A DNA stretch of 64,000 nt from positions 62,001 to 126,000 of the forward strand of contig QQVE01000034.1 of assembly GCA_003389325.1 (NCBI GenBank), read 5' to 3'. Origin of the DNA: Planctomycetota bacterium (lineage in GTDB: Bacteria; Planctomycetota; Planctomycetia; Pirellulales; PALSA-1355). Below the pieces are notes generated by a model. The model did not search any database and had not been told where the DNA came from. It was given only the letters and a program-made list of their open reading frames with translations. The position numbers were made by a program, and so were the translations under genes. This document shows, piece after piece, positions 39,632 through 48,376 of the stretch. Every line of letters starts with the position of its first letter. Position 1 is the first letter of the stretch.

Positions 39632-40384
39632 ATGGCACGCCGCACGCTCTGGTCCACGTTCGCTCACTTGACGCTTTCGGCCTGCCTGGCCTTCGTCGCG
39701 GCGGCCTGGGCCGGCGCCCAGGAGGTGAAGGACGTCGACGGTCGGCCAGTGCCGACCAACCGCCCGCTGTCGAAGGATCCGCCGGGCATGAAGCGGCTGA
39801 TGAAGGGCTACAACGTCTGGATCGACCCCAAGTACAAGCGGATCGTGGTCGACGGCACGGTCTGCCTCCGCGAAGGGCCGCTCGAGATGCTCGCCTGCCC
39901 CCGCGGCACCAAGGAGCACGAGTCGATCATCGCCGCCGACACGCAGGCCTATGCCGTGCACGCCGGCCTGCTCGCCATCGGCGCCAAGAGCGGACGGCCC
40001 GTGCAGTATCAGCCCGAGTACAAGGTGGCCACGGGCGACAAGATCGACATCGAGCTGATCTGGACCGACGAGGAGGGCACCGAGCACCGGCACAAGGCCC
40101 AGGACTGGGTCCGCAACGTCGAGACCGCCAAGGCCCTGGACCACGACTGGGTGTTCGCCGGCAGCGGCTTCTGGACCGATGAGGTGACCGGCGAGAAGAG
40201 CTACCTGGCCGAGTCGGGCGACTTCATTTGCGTCTCGAACTTCCCCACCGCCATGCTCGACCTGCCCATCGAAAGCAGCCAGGCCAACGAGGCCTTGCTC
40301 TACGAGTGCTTCACCGAACGTATCCCCCCCGTCGGCACCCGTGTCCGCATGGTGCTCACGCCGCAGGAGGAGGGGAAGGAGTAG
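39632..40384 (+). CDS. Secreted YdjY-domain-like protein
   Basis: Exported protein of 250 residues with a signal peptide (FAHLTLSACLAFVAAAWAGA). The mature part resembles the YdjY domain of planctomycete proteins: IDPKYKRIVVDGTVCLREGP, LEMLACPRGTKEHESIIAAD, AYAVHAGLLAIGAKSGRPVQ and WVFAGSGFWTDEVTGEKSYL. Function of the domain is unknown. It diverges from the heparinase-like gene, with only 50 bases between the two starts. Confidence 0.75.
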   Translation: MARRTLWSTFAHLTLSACLAFVAAAWAGAQEVKDVDGRPVPTNRPLSKDPPGMKRLMKGYNVWIDPKYKRIVVDGTVCLREGPLEMLACPRGTKEHESIIAADTQAYAVHAGLLAIGAKSGRPVQYQPEYKVATGDKIDIELIWTDEEGTEHRHKAQDWVRNVETAKALDHDWVFAGSGFWTDEVTGEKSYLAESGDFICVSNFPTAMLDLPIESSQANEALLYECFTERIPPVGTRVRMVLTPQEEGKE

Positions 40385-40389
40385 TGGCG

Positions 40390-40484
40390 AGTGGTCAGTG
40401 GTTAGTGGCTAGTGAAGCGCGAGACAGCGTGCCTTAGTACTGACCACTGACCACTGACCACTGACCACTGACCACTGACCACTG
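40390..40484. repeat. TGACCAC heptamer tandem repeat with inverted flank
   Basis: Six head-to-tail copies of TGACCAC (40441-40482). Just upstream the complementary pattern GTGGTCAGTGGTTAGTGG (40390-40408) occurs, so the two can pair. Three more copies, the last changed to CGACCAC, lie at 53044-53064 beside hemQ. Confidence 0.9.
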
Positions 40485-40803
40485 GTCATTTTCTGGTGGC
40501 CATTTTCGCACGCGCTGGCGCGGCCGATTTTGGCGGACCTGGGGCGGAAGGTTTTTCGGGCCGTACGCGATGCATGGAAGAACGCCCCGGGCGCGTCGCA
40601 AGGTTCTTGCGCGGTGGGCTTTGCGCACGGCCTCGTGAAGTTGCGCCCAGCCGGGCAAATTGAGAAACTCCGTGCCCGGAGTAGAAGGCCCGCAGGCTCC
40701 TATACTCGCAACTCAGATCCGCCCGGCAAGAGCGGTTTTCGGCCGGGGCTCGGGGGGCAACGAAAACGTAGTCGGCGGCGCTTCGCCCAACCCCCGAACT
40801 TCC

Positions 40804-40832
40804 TTGACACCGGTGGGCGCAGGCCTTAATCT
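40804..40832 (+). promoter_or_regulatory. Sigma-70-type promoter-like site
   Basis: Perfect TTGACA, a 17-base spacer and TAATCT. The nearest downstream gene on this strand is the PEP-CTERM gene at 41256, which would have a long leader. Confidence 0.35.
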
Positions 40833-41255
40833 CGCCTAGTACCATTGGGGCATCACCCGATGCCCACTCGACGTGATCCGCCGCGGAGTCCGCTGAAGCA
40901 GAAACTCGTTGGCCTCTGCCATTGCTCCAGCATCGCTCTTCTCGCGCGGCGGCTAGCCACGGACTTGCTACGCACGCGCCGGCGCGCGCTTTTTCCGCCC
41001 GACGCCCAAGTTCCCGAGCGCGCTGGGAAGTCACGCCAACCAGAAAACACCACCATCGACGCGCCGCAGAAAGAAGAGAAGACAAGCTCACCGATCCACC
41101 AACAGGGCCATCCCAATCGATCCCTGACCCAACGATTGGCGACGAAGTCCAACGACTGGCGACCACAAGGGAACCCGGGAAAATCCGGGCCGCCAGCCCG
41201 TTCTTCCTTCATCGCGTTCCGCAATTCCGAACCATTCCGAATGCACGGGGGCAAC

Positions 41256-41915
41256 ATGACACGCGGCAGATTCGACCACGTTCTCGGGCCGAGGGCCTTG
41301 CTGGCACTTCTTGTGCTGCTGGCGATCGCGCCGCCGGCAATCGCCGATCAACTTGCCCCGGCCACCGAGTTCACGATTCGCAACGGAAACGAGGTCGATT
41401 CCGATCCGTTCGGGATCTTCGGGTTCATTCAAGACGGCCGGGGGGCTCAAGACGAGACCTTTGTCGAATTCGATCTGGCCTCGTTGAGTGAGGCGATCGA
41501 CGTCGATCTCGAGCTGACGGTCCGCGCTCAGCAGACCGCCCTGACCTTCGACGTCTCGACCTATGCGGGGAGCGGCACTCCGAGTCTCTCGCCCTCGGGC
41601 ACCGGCACGTTGCTGACAACCCTCCCGCTCAATCTCTCCCAATTCGAGCAGACCTATTCGATCGACCTGACGTCCCGGGTCGCCGCCGCGATCGCCGACG
41701 GCCATGCGTTCCTGGGCATTCGCCTGCACGATCCCGCCGGCATCCCGCCCGGCTCCGACCACGTTCCCTTTGTCTGGTACGACAGTGCCACGCTGTTGTA
41801 CTCCGTTCCCGAACCATCGACCTTCGTCCTCCTCGGCACCGCGCTGGCCGCCTTGCTCGCCTGCGGCCGCCGCCGACGGAGCGGAACAGTCCATGGAACA
41901 TCCGGATGTTGCTGA
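41256..41915 (+). CDS. PEP-CTERM sorting-domain protein
   Basis: Exported protein of 219 residues. ATG 41256 follows a run of five G and starts the signal peptide (LLALLVLLAIAPPAIA). The body (RNGNEVDSDPFGIFGFIQDG; FVEFDLASLSEAIDVDLELT; FLGIRLHDPAGIPPG) resembles the DNRLRE/disaggregatase-type beta domain found in many surface proteins, a weak assignment. The tail is VPEPSTF, a hydrophobic helix (VLLGTALAALLACG) and RRRR, then an extra Cys-containing stub (SGTVHGTSGCC) that is longer than usual. Confidence 0.82.
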   Translation: MTRGRFDHVLGPRALLALLVLLAIAPPAIADQLAPATEFTIRNGNEVDSDPFGIFGFIQDGRGAQDETFVEFDLASLSEAIDVDLELTVRAQQTALTFDVSTYAGSGTPSLSPSGTGTLLTTLPLNLSQFEQTYSIDLTSRVAAAIADGHAFLGIRLHDPAGIPPGSDHVPFVWYDSATLLYSVPEPSTFVLLGTALAALLACGRRRRSGTVHGTSGCC

Positions 41916-41960
41916 TAGATTAGTCAGCGCGGTCTCTCTCTCGACGCTCGGGAAAAATTC

Positions 41961-42098
41961 ATGGCAAGCCTGGTCGGATCCAAGGTACGGTCCGCATGCT
42001 TCACCTGCTACTTGGCGGCATCTGGCCTCGTGGCAGTCCTCCTGCTGCTTCAACTGTCCACGATACCGTCGGCCGACGAAAACAGGCGAATCTCTTAA
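41961..42098 (+). CDS. 45-residue ORF with signal-peptide-like sequence
   Basis: MASLVGSKVRSACFTC, then a hydrophobic run (YLAASGLVAVLLLLQL) and an SADEN end before TAA. It looks like a signal peptide with almost no mature protein. It may be the 5' stump of a deleted secreted-protein gene or a real small membrane peptide; there is no clear ribosome site. Confidence 0.3.
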   Translation: MASLVGSKVRSACFTCYLAASGLVAVLLLLQLSTIPSADENRRIS

Positions 42099-42279
42099 AG
42101 GGTCAACGGTCCGCAATGCTTTAGCCAGGGGCGATGCCGGCAGGGTCGGCGTTGCCCCGGGCTTAAGCAGGACGGGCCGTTGGCCCTGGAAGAGCGAGGG
42201 TACCACGGGTGGCCGCGACAACCCGAGCTCACTGTCGGCGTGGCGAAGCAACAGCAGCCGCGAGCGCGGTCCAGCCTAT

Positions 42280-42417
42280 GTAGCAGGCTCACTCCGTGAG
42301 CCGTAGCAGCACCTCGCTGGATATCCCACCGCCGCTTGCGACGACGGCAGCAAACGACTGCGGGTCGGCCAAGGCACCACGGCACTTCTGCGACGGCTCA
42401 CGGAGTGAGCCTGCTAC
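42280..42417. repeat. 24-bp inverted repeat, family C (GGCTCACTCCGTGAGCC)
   Basis: Perfect 24-bp arms at 42280-42303 and 42394-42417 face each other across 90 bases. Each arm contains its own palindrome, GGCTCACTCCGTGAGCC, next to GTAGCA. Confidence 0.92.
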
Positions 42418-42555
42418 AATGGTGACGTAGAATGACTCGGCGGGTGGCCGCGACGATTTGTTGTCGGAGTGCCGCAGGGCACAAGAGGAGGCGACGAACG
42501 ACCATTCTGCAGAGGCATCGTTGCCCACGGGAAGCGACACGCTATCAAGAGTGCC

Positions 42556-42939
42556 ATGAAGTGGCTTAACCAAGAAACGATACAGCATGCCGTGGGTCAG
42601 CACGCCGGGCTGCCGCTCCAAACGATCTCGCTATATGCCGACGTAGCATCACTAGGGAACGACATCCCGATGCAACCCGTATTCCAACCGGCTGACTGCG
42701 CGCCTCCGGGACCTCTCTACCGCTGGTTCGGGGCAATCGGCGAACGATTGTTCGAGCTTCAAGCGCAGGCGAGCGGCACCGACGCCGCGAATGTAGTCGT
42801 CGTCCATACGTGCTATCTCCCTTCTCAAGGCATTCGGGGAGACTGGTCGGTACTTGACGAGTTGAATGACCTGCCGCCTTCGGTGTATGTCACGCGTCCG
42901 GGACAGAGAAGGGGGACATCACTGATAAACAATGAGTGA
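42556..42939 (+). CDS. Small protein of unknown function ending in a repeat
   Basis: 127 residues from ATG 42556 (MKWLNQETIQHAVGQHAGLP). No membrane segment or recognised domain; VVVVHTCYLPSQGIRGDWSV is the most structured stretch. The last residues (RRGTSLINNE) are encoded by the first arm and loop of the terminator-like repeat at 42911-42947, so the gene may once have ended differently. The frame is open a further 29 codons upstream. Confidence 0.4.
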   Translation: MKWLNQETIQHAVGQHAGLPLQTISLYADVASLGNDIPMQPVFQPADCAPPGPLYRWFGAIGERLFELQAQASGTDAANVVVVHTCYLPSQGIRGDWSVLDELNDLPPSVYVTRPGQRRGTSLINNE

Positions 42940-42950
42940 TGTCCCCCTTT
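42911..42950 (+). terminator. 13-bp hairpin terminator built from a GGGGGACATCACT repeat
   Basis: GGGGGACATCACT (42911-42923) pairs perfectly with AGTGATGTCCCCC (42935-42947), with an 11-base loop and TTT after it. The left arm is still inside the coding frame of the upstream gene. A related perfect palindrome is at 44445-44468. Confidence 0.75.
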
Positions 42951-43027
42951 CATTTCCCATTGCGAGAAGCACGTGTAAGCGGCGGGTATGATGGAGATGT
43001 CTCTTGGTCCCGGAAGCTCCGAAGCGC

Positions 43028-43969
43028 ATGGGTATCTCTATGTTGCGCCCAGGCTGGCAATTAGTCGCAAGCAGCGTACTCTTGTCATGCCTCCTCCTTT
43101 ACCTGTGCGGCCTGTTCCTGTCGGGCCTGGTGCACTGGAATCCTGTCATCAAGATCCTCTTAGGGGTTCTGGCGGTTCCTACTTTTGCTTTAGCGATTGG
43201 TCAATTCGTGGCGGTCTTCCATGGAAGTGCCTTGGCGGCGAAGTCGCTGTCTGGCGCATTGCTCGCCATCGGACTGGGTCTACTTGTCACGGCCGGCGCT
43301 GCAACCCTCGAACCGGTCTTTTCCGGAAAGCTGCCGGAATGGGGTTACCTCGCGAGTCTCGTGTTTCCGGCCGGCTTGGCAGGCGCAGGGCTGTGCTGGA
43401 TAAGCCTGCTTAACGGCCGCAGGCAGCGGCGCCTGGGCAATGCGCCAATCGTGGCATCGCCCGTGGTCGACGACGAACGAACGCCCGCGGGCCGCGACGG
43501 TCGTTTCCGCTTTCAGCTCACGCTGCGAGACGGGCTCGTACTGGTGTTCGCGCTGGCGGTCGTGGCCTATGGATTCGTGCGCGGCACGGGTCAGCTCCCG
43601 CCCCGTCACCTTACGCATGCTTCACCCCGCGCGGCCAGCCTCGATCTGCCGCCCGGCGCGAGTGATGTCTGCGTGCTTCGAGGTCTTCGCCGGACGATCG
43701 TGTACAACTTTGCAATCGATGAGCCGGGGTTCAGTCGGTGGGCGCGATCCCTGGCGGGCTCAAGTGACGCAGATCCGCGTCGGGAATACATAGAGCCCGT
43801 AACAACGCAGTTTGTCATCGTAACCTGTTCTAGCAATCCGGCTGTCGGTGAAGTCAATCATACGATTCGCAATGGGTGGTCGTACGATGGCGGTGCACAG
43901 TTTCGCGGAATGCAGTTTGCGTACGATGCTGATTTGGGGAGGGCATACTACGCCGGGGACGAGTACTGA
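43028..43969 (+). CDS. Five-helix membrane protein with extracytoplasmic domain, unknown
   Basis: About 313 residues from ATG 43028 (alternatives 43004 and 43040). Four membrane segments in the first half (LVASSVLLSCLLLYLCGLFL; ILLGVLAVPTFALAIGQFVA; SGALLAIGLGLLVTAGAATL; LASLVFPAGLAGAGLCWISL) are followed by a linker, a fifth segment (LRDGLVLVFALAVVAYGFV) and a ~120-residue C-terminal domain (VCVLRGLRRTIVYNFAIDEP; TTQFVIVTCSSNPAVGEVN). Family not recognised. It is followed by two more small anchored genes. Confidence 0.6.
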   Translation: MGISMLRPGWQLVASSVLLSCLLLYLCGLFLSGLVHWNPVIKILLGVLAVPTFALAIGQFVAVFHGSALAAKSLSGALLAIGLGLLVTAGAATLEPVFSGKLPEWGYLASLVFPAGLAGAGLCWISLLNGRRQRRLGNAPIVASPVVDDERTPAGRDGRFRFQLTLRDGLVLVFALAVVAYGFVRGTGQLPPRHLTHASPRAASLDLPPGASDVCVLRGLRRTIVYNFAIDEPGFSRWARSLAGSSDADPRREYIEPVTTQFVIVTCSSNPAVGEVNHTIRNGWSYDGGAQFRGMQFAYDADLGRAYYAGDEY

Positions 43970-44030
43970 CACACCCCCTATCTCACGCCGGTTCAGTCTG
44001 CGTATGACAGATCGCCCTGGAGAGTCGGCC

Positions 44031-44459
44031 ATGCCCAAGTACGGGTGCGGGACGATCGCGCTGGCCTTCGGCGCATTGCTGCCCGTCGCGTTGCTCGTGG
44101 GGTTGGTCCGGTGGCGGCTGAACGTGATGAAGAACACGTTCATGTACCAGGACTTCGTTGCCGACCACAGATTCTCCGACTGCGAGGTCGGAGTGGCACT
44201 CAGGTTGTCTAGGGCGGGACTCCTGGGGGGCGACCCGCGCCGATATGTGGTCGTCGTCCGCGACCGCCAAGGGCAAATCATCGAGTCGTTGTTCCTGGGA
44301 CATCCAAGTTATCCGGATCCACCGGCCAAGCCCGTCTTCGTTTGCGCCGATGGCCCACGGGTAACCTACGATGTCAGCGACTCGCGTTTTCAAACACCAC
44401 CCGATCTGCGAACGTTTCAGTTGGACAGCAAAAAAGGAGCGAAAAAGGGGACATCATGA
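44031..44459 (+). CDS. Small membrane-anchored protein of unknown function
   Basis: 142 residues from ATG 44031, with GGAGAG six bases upstream (an earlier ATG at 44004 lacks one). One membrane segment (TIALAFGALLPVALLVGLV) and a ~100-residue domain (RRYVVVVRDRQGQIIESLFL; GPRVTYDVSDSRF). The final residues, SKKGAKKGTS, and the stop codon come from the palindromic repeat at 44445-44468, as in the 42556 gene. Family unknown. Confidence 0.55.
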   Translation: MPKYGCGTIALAFGALLPVALLVGLVRWRLNVMKNTFMYQDFVADHRFSDCEVGVALRLSRAGLLGGDPRRYVVVVRDRQGQIIESLFLGHPSYPDPPAKPVFVCADGPRVTYDVSDSRFQTPPDLRTFQLDSKKGAKKGTS

Positions 44460-44468
44460 TGTCCCCTT
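44445..44468. terminator. Perfect 24-bp GGGGACATCA palindrome, likely bidirectional terminator
   Basis: AAGGGGACATCA (44445-44456) is followed directly by its complement (44457-44468). It sits between convergent genes. On the minus strand it is followed by TTTTT, on the plus strand by TTCT, so it better fits termination of the minus-strand gene. Confidence 0.65.
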
Positions 44469-44472
44469 CTGC

Positions 44473-44901
44473 CTAGTCCCACCAAAGGTAGACCTGATCG
44501 CCGTCGTCAGGGTCGAGGCCTTGGCGGCGGAGTTCTCGTTCGCATATTGCGAGCACGCGCGAACGCTTGTCGGGATTCGACGGAAGCTCGACGACCAGTG
44601 CGTCGGCGTACCGTTCCACGCCATCGTCGCTGATCGCGTCGCTGGGGACAACGACTCGTGTCGCCCCCGCGCGATACAGCTCGTTGACGAATCGCAGGGC
44701 TTCGTCGGTGGGCCCGAAACGATTCGAGGCCAACGCGCTCTCGCTCTCGTTGCCTTTGAGCCACCGGCGAGCTTCAGGCCCGGCAGCACGCCCCGGTTCG
44801 GACGCGGCCGGGGCTCCTCCAGGCGACGTCGAGTCGTTTTCGTAGAACAGCAACCCCAGCCCTAGCACGCAGCCCAACACGATGACGACGGCACGGCCCA
44901 T
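44473..44901 (-). CDS. Small exported or anchored protein of unknown function
   Basis: 142 residues from ATG 44901, with GGGAGAGGA just upstream; an earlier ATG at 44922 is less likely. One N-terminal membrane segment (AVVIVLGCVLGLGLLFY) is followed by a Pro/Ala-rich linker and an alpha/beta domain (LYRAGATRVVVPSDAISDDG; YADALVVELPSNPDKRSRVL). The C-terminus is acidic and ends VYLWWD. Family not recognised. Confidence 0.6.
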   Translation of the reverse strand: MGRAVVIVLGCVLGLGLLFYENDSTSPGGAPAASEPGRAAGPEARRWLKGNESESALASNRFGPTDEALRFVNELYRAGATRVVVPSDAISDDGVERYADALVVELPSNPDKRSRVLAICERELRRQGLDPDDGDQVYLWWD

Positions 44902-45124
44902 GTGTCCTCTCCCTTGCAGCAAGGTCTTGACGAAAGAGTCCTACACGACACAAGTATAGGTTAAGAATTCCCCGCCCGGCGTTACTCACGCCCCGCTCGA
45001 TCCGGCAGCCGGGCGATCGTTGTTTGTGCAAAGAAGAGAAAAGGGAAGAGGAGCACACGTCTGTGCCGCCGGCGGACGTTGGACGTAAGAAGCGCGGATG
45101 GACGCGGGGGGCGACTACGACGTC

Positions 45125-48100
45125 TTACTCACGCGGCCGGATCTTCCACTCCCAGATGCGGCCCTGCTGGGTGGGGTCGCGGCCGGTGGCGACGAGGTGG
45201 TGGCCGTCGGGGGAGAAGGTGAGGCCCTCGATATCGGCGGCGTCGCAATCGAGGCGGCAGAGCATCTGGGCGGTGCGCAGATCCCACAGGCTGATGTCGG
45301 CCGGGTGCATGGCGACCGCCAGCGTGCTACCGTGCATCGCCAGTCGCTTGACCAACTCGCCGCCGGGCAGCAAGGTCTGCAGGCGCTCGGCGGTGCCGGC
45401 GTCGATCAGGGTGACGGCGGCGGCGTTGCCGGCCGCGATCATGCGCCCATCGGCGGAAACGGCGAACTGGCTGTTGGATTCGCGGAAGCTGCGCTCTAGG
45501 CGCCCGGAGCTGGCGTCGCGAATCTGCACGGCCCAGCCCGAGAGGATCATCTGCCGCCGCGGCGTCATGGCCACGCCGCGCACTAGCGACTCGCAGTCGA
45601 TCGACCAGATGAGGCGCCCCGTGTCGACGTCGATCAACGCCAGGGTGTGGTCATCGGGCGCCACAACCAATTGATGCCCTTCGAGCGCCCAGGCAAATGC
45701 GACACCGGGTTCGTCATATTCGGGAAGGCCGGCGATCTGCTGGCCCGTGGCCCGGTCCCAGACGGTGAGGCTGTGATCGTCGCCCCGCGCGGCGACCAGG
45801 GCGCCGTCCGACGAAAGGGCCACGGCATGCACGGCCTGGTGGAGCGTGTCGATCGTCGTCAGCAGCGAGCGCGTGGCGGCATCCCAAACCCGCAGGCGGC
45901 CATCTTCGCACGCGGTCACCAACAGCGTGCCGTCGCGGGAGAAGACCGCATCGCGCACGTGCGTCGACAAGGGCGGGTACACGGCCGCCTGGTCTTCGTG
46001 CACCTGCCACACTTTGACGCTACCGTTGCCCGAGGCGCTGGCCAGACGTTTGCCGTCGGGCGACCAGGCGACGCTCCAGACGCGATCCTTGTGCCCGCGC
46101 AGCGTGCGCAGCAATCGCCCGTCGCTGATGGACCACAGTTGGATGATGCGGTCCTTGCCGCCGGAGGCCAGCGTATCGCCATCGGGCGCTAGGGCCAACG
46201 ATTGAATCCAGTCGCTATGCCCGCCGCGGAGTTCCGCAAGCTGGGTGAAGTGGCCGTCGGCCGAAGGTTCCCAAATCGTGATCTGCCGCAGACGCCCGGC
46301 GACGGCAACGCGTCGACCGTCGGGCAGCGCGGCCAGGGCAAAGTGATCGCCGCCACGCGGCCGAACTCCCCAGCGACCGTCCCAACTCGCGGTGGGCCAG
46401 CCGCGCACCGCGCCCGATTCGTCCACGGCGAAGAGCGTCTTGCCGTCGGGCGCGAAGGCCACGGCGGTGACGACCGCCAGCTTGTGGTCGAGCGTGACGA
46501 GCGGCCGACCGCCGGCAAGATCCCACACGCGCACGCTCTCGTCGCGGCTGCCGCTGGCCAGCCATTTGCCGTCGGGCGAAAAGGCCACGGCCAGCACGTG
46601 ATCGGTGTGTCCTCGGAGCACGGCCGATGGATCGCCGCTGGTCACGTTCCATAGGCGGACGGTGCCGTCGGCGTTGGCCGTGGTCAGCGTTCGGCCATCG
46701 GGCGAAAAGGCCAGGCCGTCGACCTCGATCGCCGCCGCGTCGTGCATGACGCGCACCAGTCGTCCGGTGTCGGCCTCCCACAGTCGGGCCGCGGCGTCTT
46801 CTCCACCGCTGGCGATCAGGCGTCCATCGGGCGAGTAGGCCACGCAATGGGCAGGACCCTGGTGGCCGGGCAGCGTCATCGTCTCCGGCTCGCACTGATC
46901 GCGCAGGTAGTACCAGGCAAACTCGCGCAGGTCTTCGCGCCCCGGCGGCGGCACGTGTCGGTCGAGCACCTCCAGGGCACGGACCACGTTGTTGGCGTCG
47001 TAGGCTTCGTACGCCAGCCGCACGTCCGACGCGTAGAGCAGCCGGCGACTGGCTTCGGCTTCTCGCAGGGCGGAGGCACGCTCGCGGTCGGCCCGGGCGG
47101 CCTCGGCCTGTACGCGAGCGATTGAGACCAGCACGGTGGCCAGCAGGCTGACCGCCGAGATGGCCAACACCGCGGCCAGCGACGCGACCGTGGGTCGGCG
47201 ACGGCACCACTTCCAGGTTCGTTCCCAGGGGCCCAGCGGACGCGCCAGGGTCGGCTCGCCGTCCAGAAAGCGGCGCAGGTCGCCGGCCACGTCGTGGGCC
47301 GTGGCGTAGCGGTCGGCGGGCCAACGGCTGAGGCACTTGAGCGTGATGGCCTCGAGATCGCGGGGCAGCTCGCCGCGCAGCTTGCCCGGCGGCGTGGGTT
47401 CGCCCGAGATCAGCTTTCGCAGCGTGTCGGCGTCGGTGGCGCCGGTGTAGGGAGCCGAGCCGGTCAACAATTCGTACAGCACGGCCCCCAGTCCGTAGAC
47501 GTCGGTCCGGGCGTCGAGCTGGGCGACCTGGCCCTCGGCCTGCTCGGGCGAGATGTAGGCCAGCGTGCCGAGGACCGTACCGGTGCGGGTATCACGCGAT
47601 TCCTGCTCGAGCAGCCGGGCCATGCCGAAGTCGGTCAGCTTGGGCACCCAGGGGAAGCCGTCGGCGCCCTGCGGCGATGTGACGTCGGGCGGTCGTTCGG
47701 CGAGGATGACGTTGCTGGGCTTGATGTCGCGATGCAGCACGCCGCGACTGTGGGCGTGCTCGACCGCTTCGGCCAACTGCAACACGATCGTGGCCGCCTG
47801 CCGGGGCGGCACGGGTTTGTCTTGTTCGCGCAGCCACTGCGTCAGCGTGGGCCCGGCGCAGTACTCGCTGGCCAGAAAGGTCGTCGCGCCCTGCTCGCCC
47901 ACGTCGTACAGGGCCACGAGATTCGGGTGGCTGAGCCGGGCGGCTGCTTCGGCCTCGCGCAGGAAACGTCGCCGCGTTTCTGCGGTGGAATGGGTATCGA
48001 ACCGCGGCACCTTAAGTGCCACGTGGCGGTCGAGCTTCGGATCGAAAGCCAGGTAGACGATTCCCAGGCCGCCGCGGCCCAATTCACGCTCGATGACGTA

Positions 48101-48376
48101 GCGTCCCAGAGGATGGGCCTCCTGGAGCTCGCTCGACCGTTGATCGATCGCGGCGCCGTCGAGTGCAGGCCGAAAGCCACGTCGACGCGCACGGTGCAGG
48201 AACTCGAGGCACTGCTTGGCACGACCGAGCTCGGGGGCCTGCGGCGACTCGAGCGCGGAGTTTGTGCGATCGGCCGCTGGCGTGTCGCTGGGCGATGCAC
48301 TGCGGGCGAGCGAACGTTCGTAGTCGGCCAGCGCCTGGGAGAATCGCTCGTCTGGATCGTCGTGTGGAACGTTCAT
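45125..48376 (-). CDS. Ser/Thr protein kinase with C-terminal WD40 propeller
   Basis: Transmembrane kinase of 1083 residues. The N-terminal ~90 residues are a leader; the kinase domain (~93-370) has the Gly loop GRGGLGIVY, Lys122 in VALKV, HRDIKPSN (~215-222) and DFG (~250), so it looks active. One membrane helix (~397-420, VASLAAVLAISAVSLLATVL) is followed by a coiled segment and then, from ~510 to the end, many WD40 repeats (AYSPDGRLIASGGEDAAARL; AFSPDGKWLASGSRDESVRV; AWSPDGKRLASASGNGSVKV). Its ATG overlaps the stop of the ECF sigma gene (ATGA), so the two are translated together. The sensed signal and kinase target are unknown; the sigma factor is an obvious candidate partner. Confidence 0.93.
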   Translation of the reverse strand: MNVPHDDPDERFSQALADYERSLARSASPSDTPAADRTNSALESPQAPELGRAKQCLEFLHRARRRGFRPALDGAAIDQRSSELQEAHPLGRYVIERELGRGGLGIVYLAFDPKLDRHVALKVPRFDTHSTAETRRRFLREAEAAARLSHPNLVALYDVGEQGATTFLASEYCAGPTLTQWLREQDKPVPPRQAATIVLQLAEAVEHAHSRGVLHRDIKPSNVILAERPPDVTSPQGADGFPWVPKLTDFGMARLLEQESRDTRTGTVLGTLAYISPEQAEGQVAQLDARTDVYGLGAVLYELLTGSAPYTGATDADTLRKLISGEPTPPGKLRGELPRDLEAITLKCLSRWPADRYATAHDVAGDLRRFLDGEPTLARPLGPWERTWKWCRRRPTVASLAAVLAISAVSLLATVLVSIARVQAEAARADRERASALREAEASRRLLYASDVRLAYEAYDANNVVRALEVLDRHVPPPGREDLREFAWYYLRDQCEPETMTLPGHQGPAHCVAYSPDGRLIASGGEDAAARLWEADTGRLVRVMHDAAAIEVDGLAFSPDGRTLTTANADGTVRLWNVTSGDPSAVLRGHTDHVLAVAFSPDGKWLASGSRDESVRVWDLAGGRPLVTLDHKLAVVTAVAFAPDGKTLFAVDESGAVRGWPTASWDGRWGVRPRGGDHFALAALPDGRRVAVAGRLRQITIWEPSADGHFTQLAELRGGHSDWIQSLALAPDGDTLASGGKDRIIQLWSISDGRLLRTLRGHKDRVWSVAWSPDGKRLASASGNGSVKVWQVHEDQAAVYPPLSTHVRDAVFSRDGTLLVTACEDGRLRVWDAATRSLLTTIDTLHQAVHAVALSSDGALVAARGDDHSLTVWDRATGQQIAGLPEYDEPGVAFAWALEGHQLVVAPDDHTLALIDVDTGRLIWSIDCESLVRGVAMTPRRQMILSGWAVQIRDASSGRLERSFRESNSQFAVSADGRMIAAGNAAAVTLIDAGTAERLQTLLPGGELVKRLAMHGSTLAVAMHPADISLWDLRTAQMLCRLDCDAADIEGLTFSPDGHHLVATGRDPTQQGRIWEWKIRPRE

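Larger units (their letters stand above)
40385..41255. other. Intergenic region with tandem repeat and a promoter-like site
   Basis: About 870 bases without a convincing gene. It starts with the TGACCAC tandem repeat (separate entry). A good promoter-like pair, TTGACA (40804-40809), 17 bases, TAATCT (40827-40832), lies 424 bases before the PEP-CTERM gene. Long GC-rich frames on both strands carry no recognisable domain. Confidence 0.5.
41916..42555. other. Repeat-bearing stretch with one tiny ORF
   Basis: About 640 bases holding a 45-codon ORF at 41961, part of a CCACGGGTGGCC-type repeat near 42193-42204 and the family C inverted repeat at 42280-42417. A related CCACGGGTGGCC string also occurs near 27671. 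Nothing else is supported. Confidence 0.5.

Noticed and set aside
40486..41166. 226-codon minus frame in the YdjY/PEP-CTERM gap
   Set aside because: Begins in the heptamer repeat region, has Arg/Ser-rich chance composition and no ribosome site or domain.
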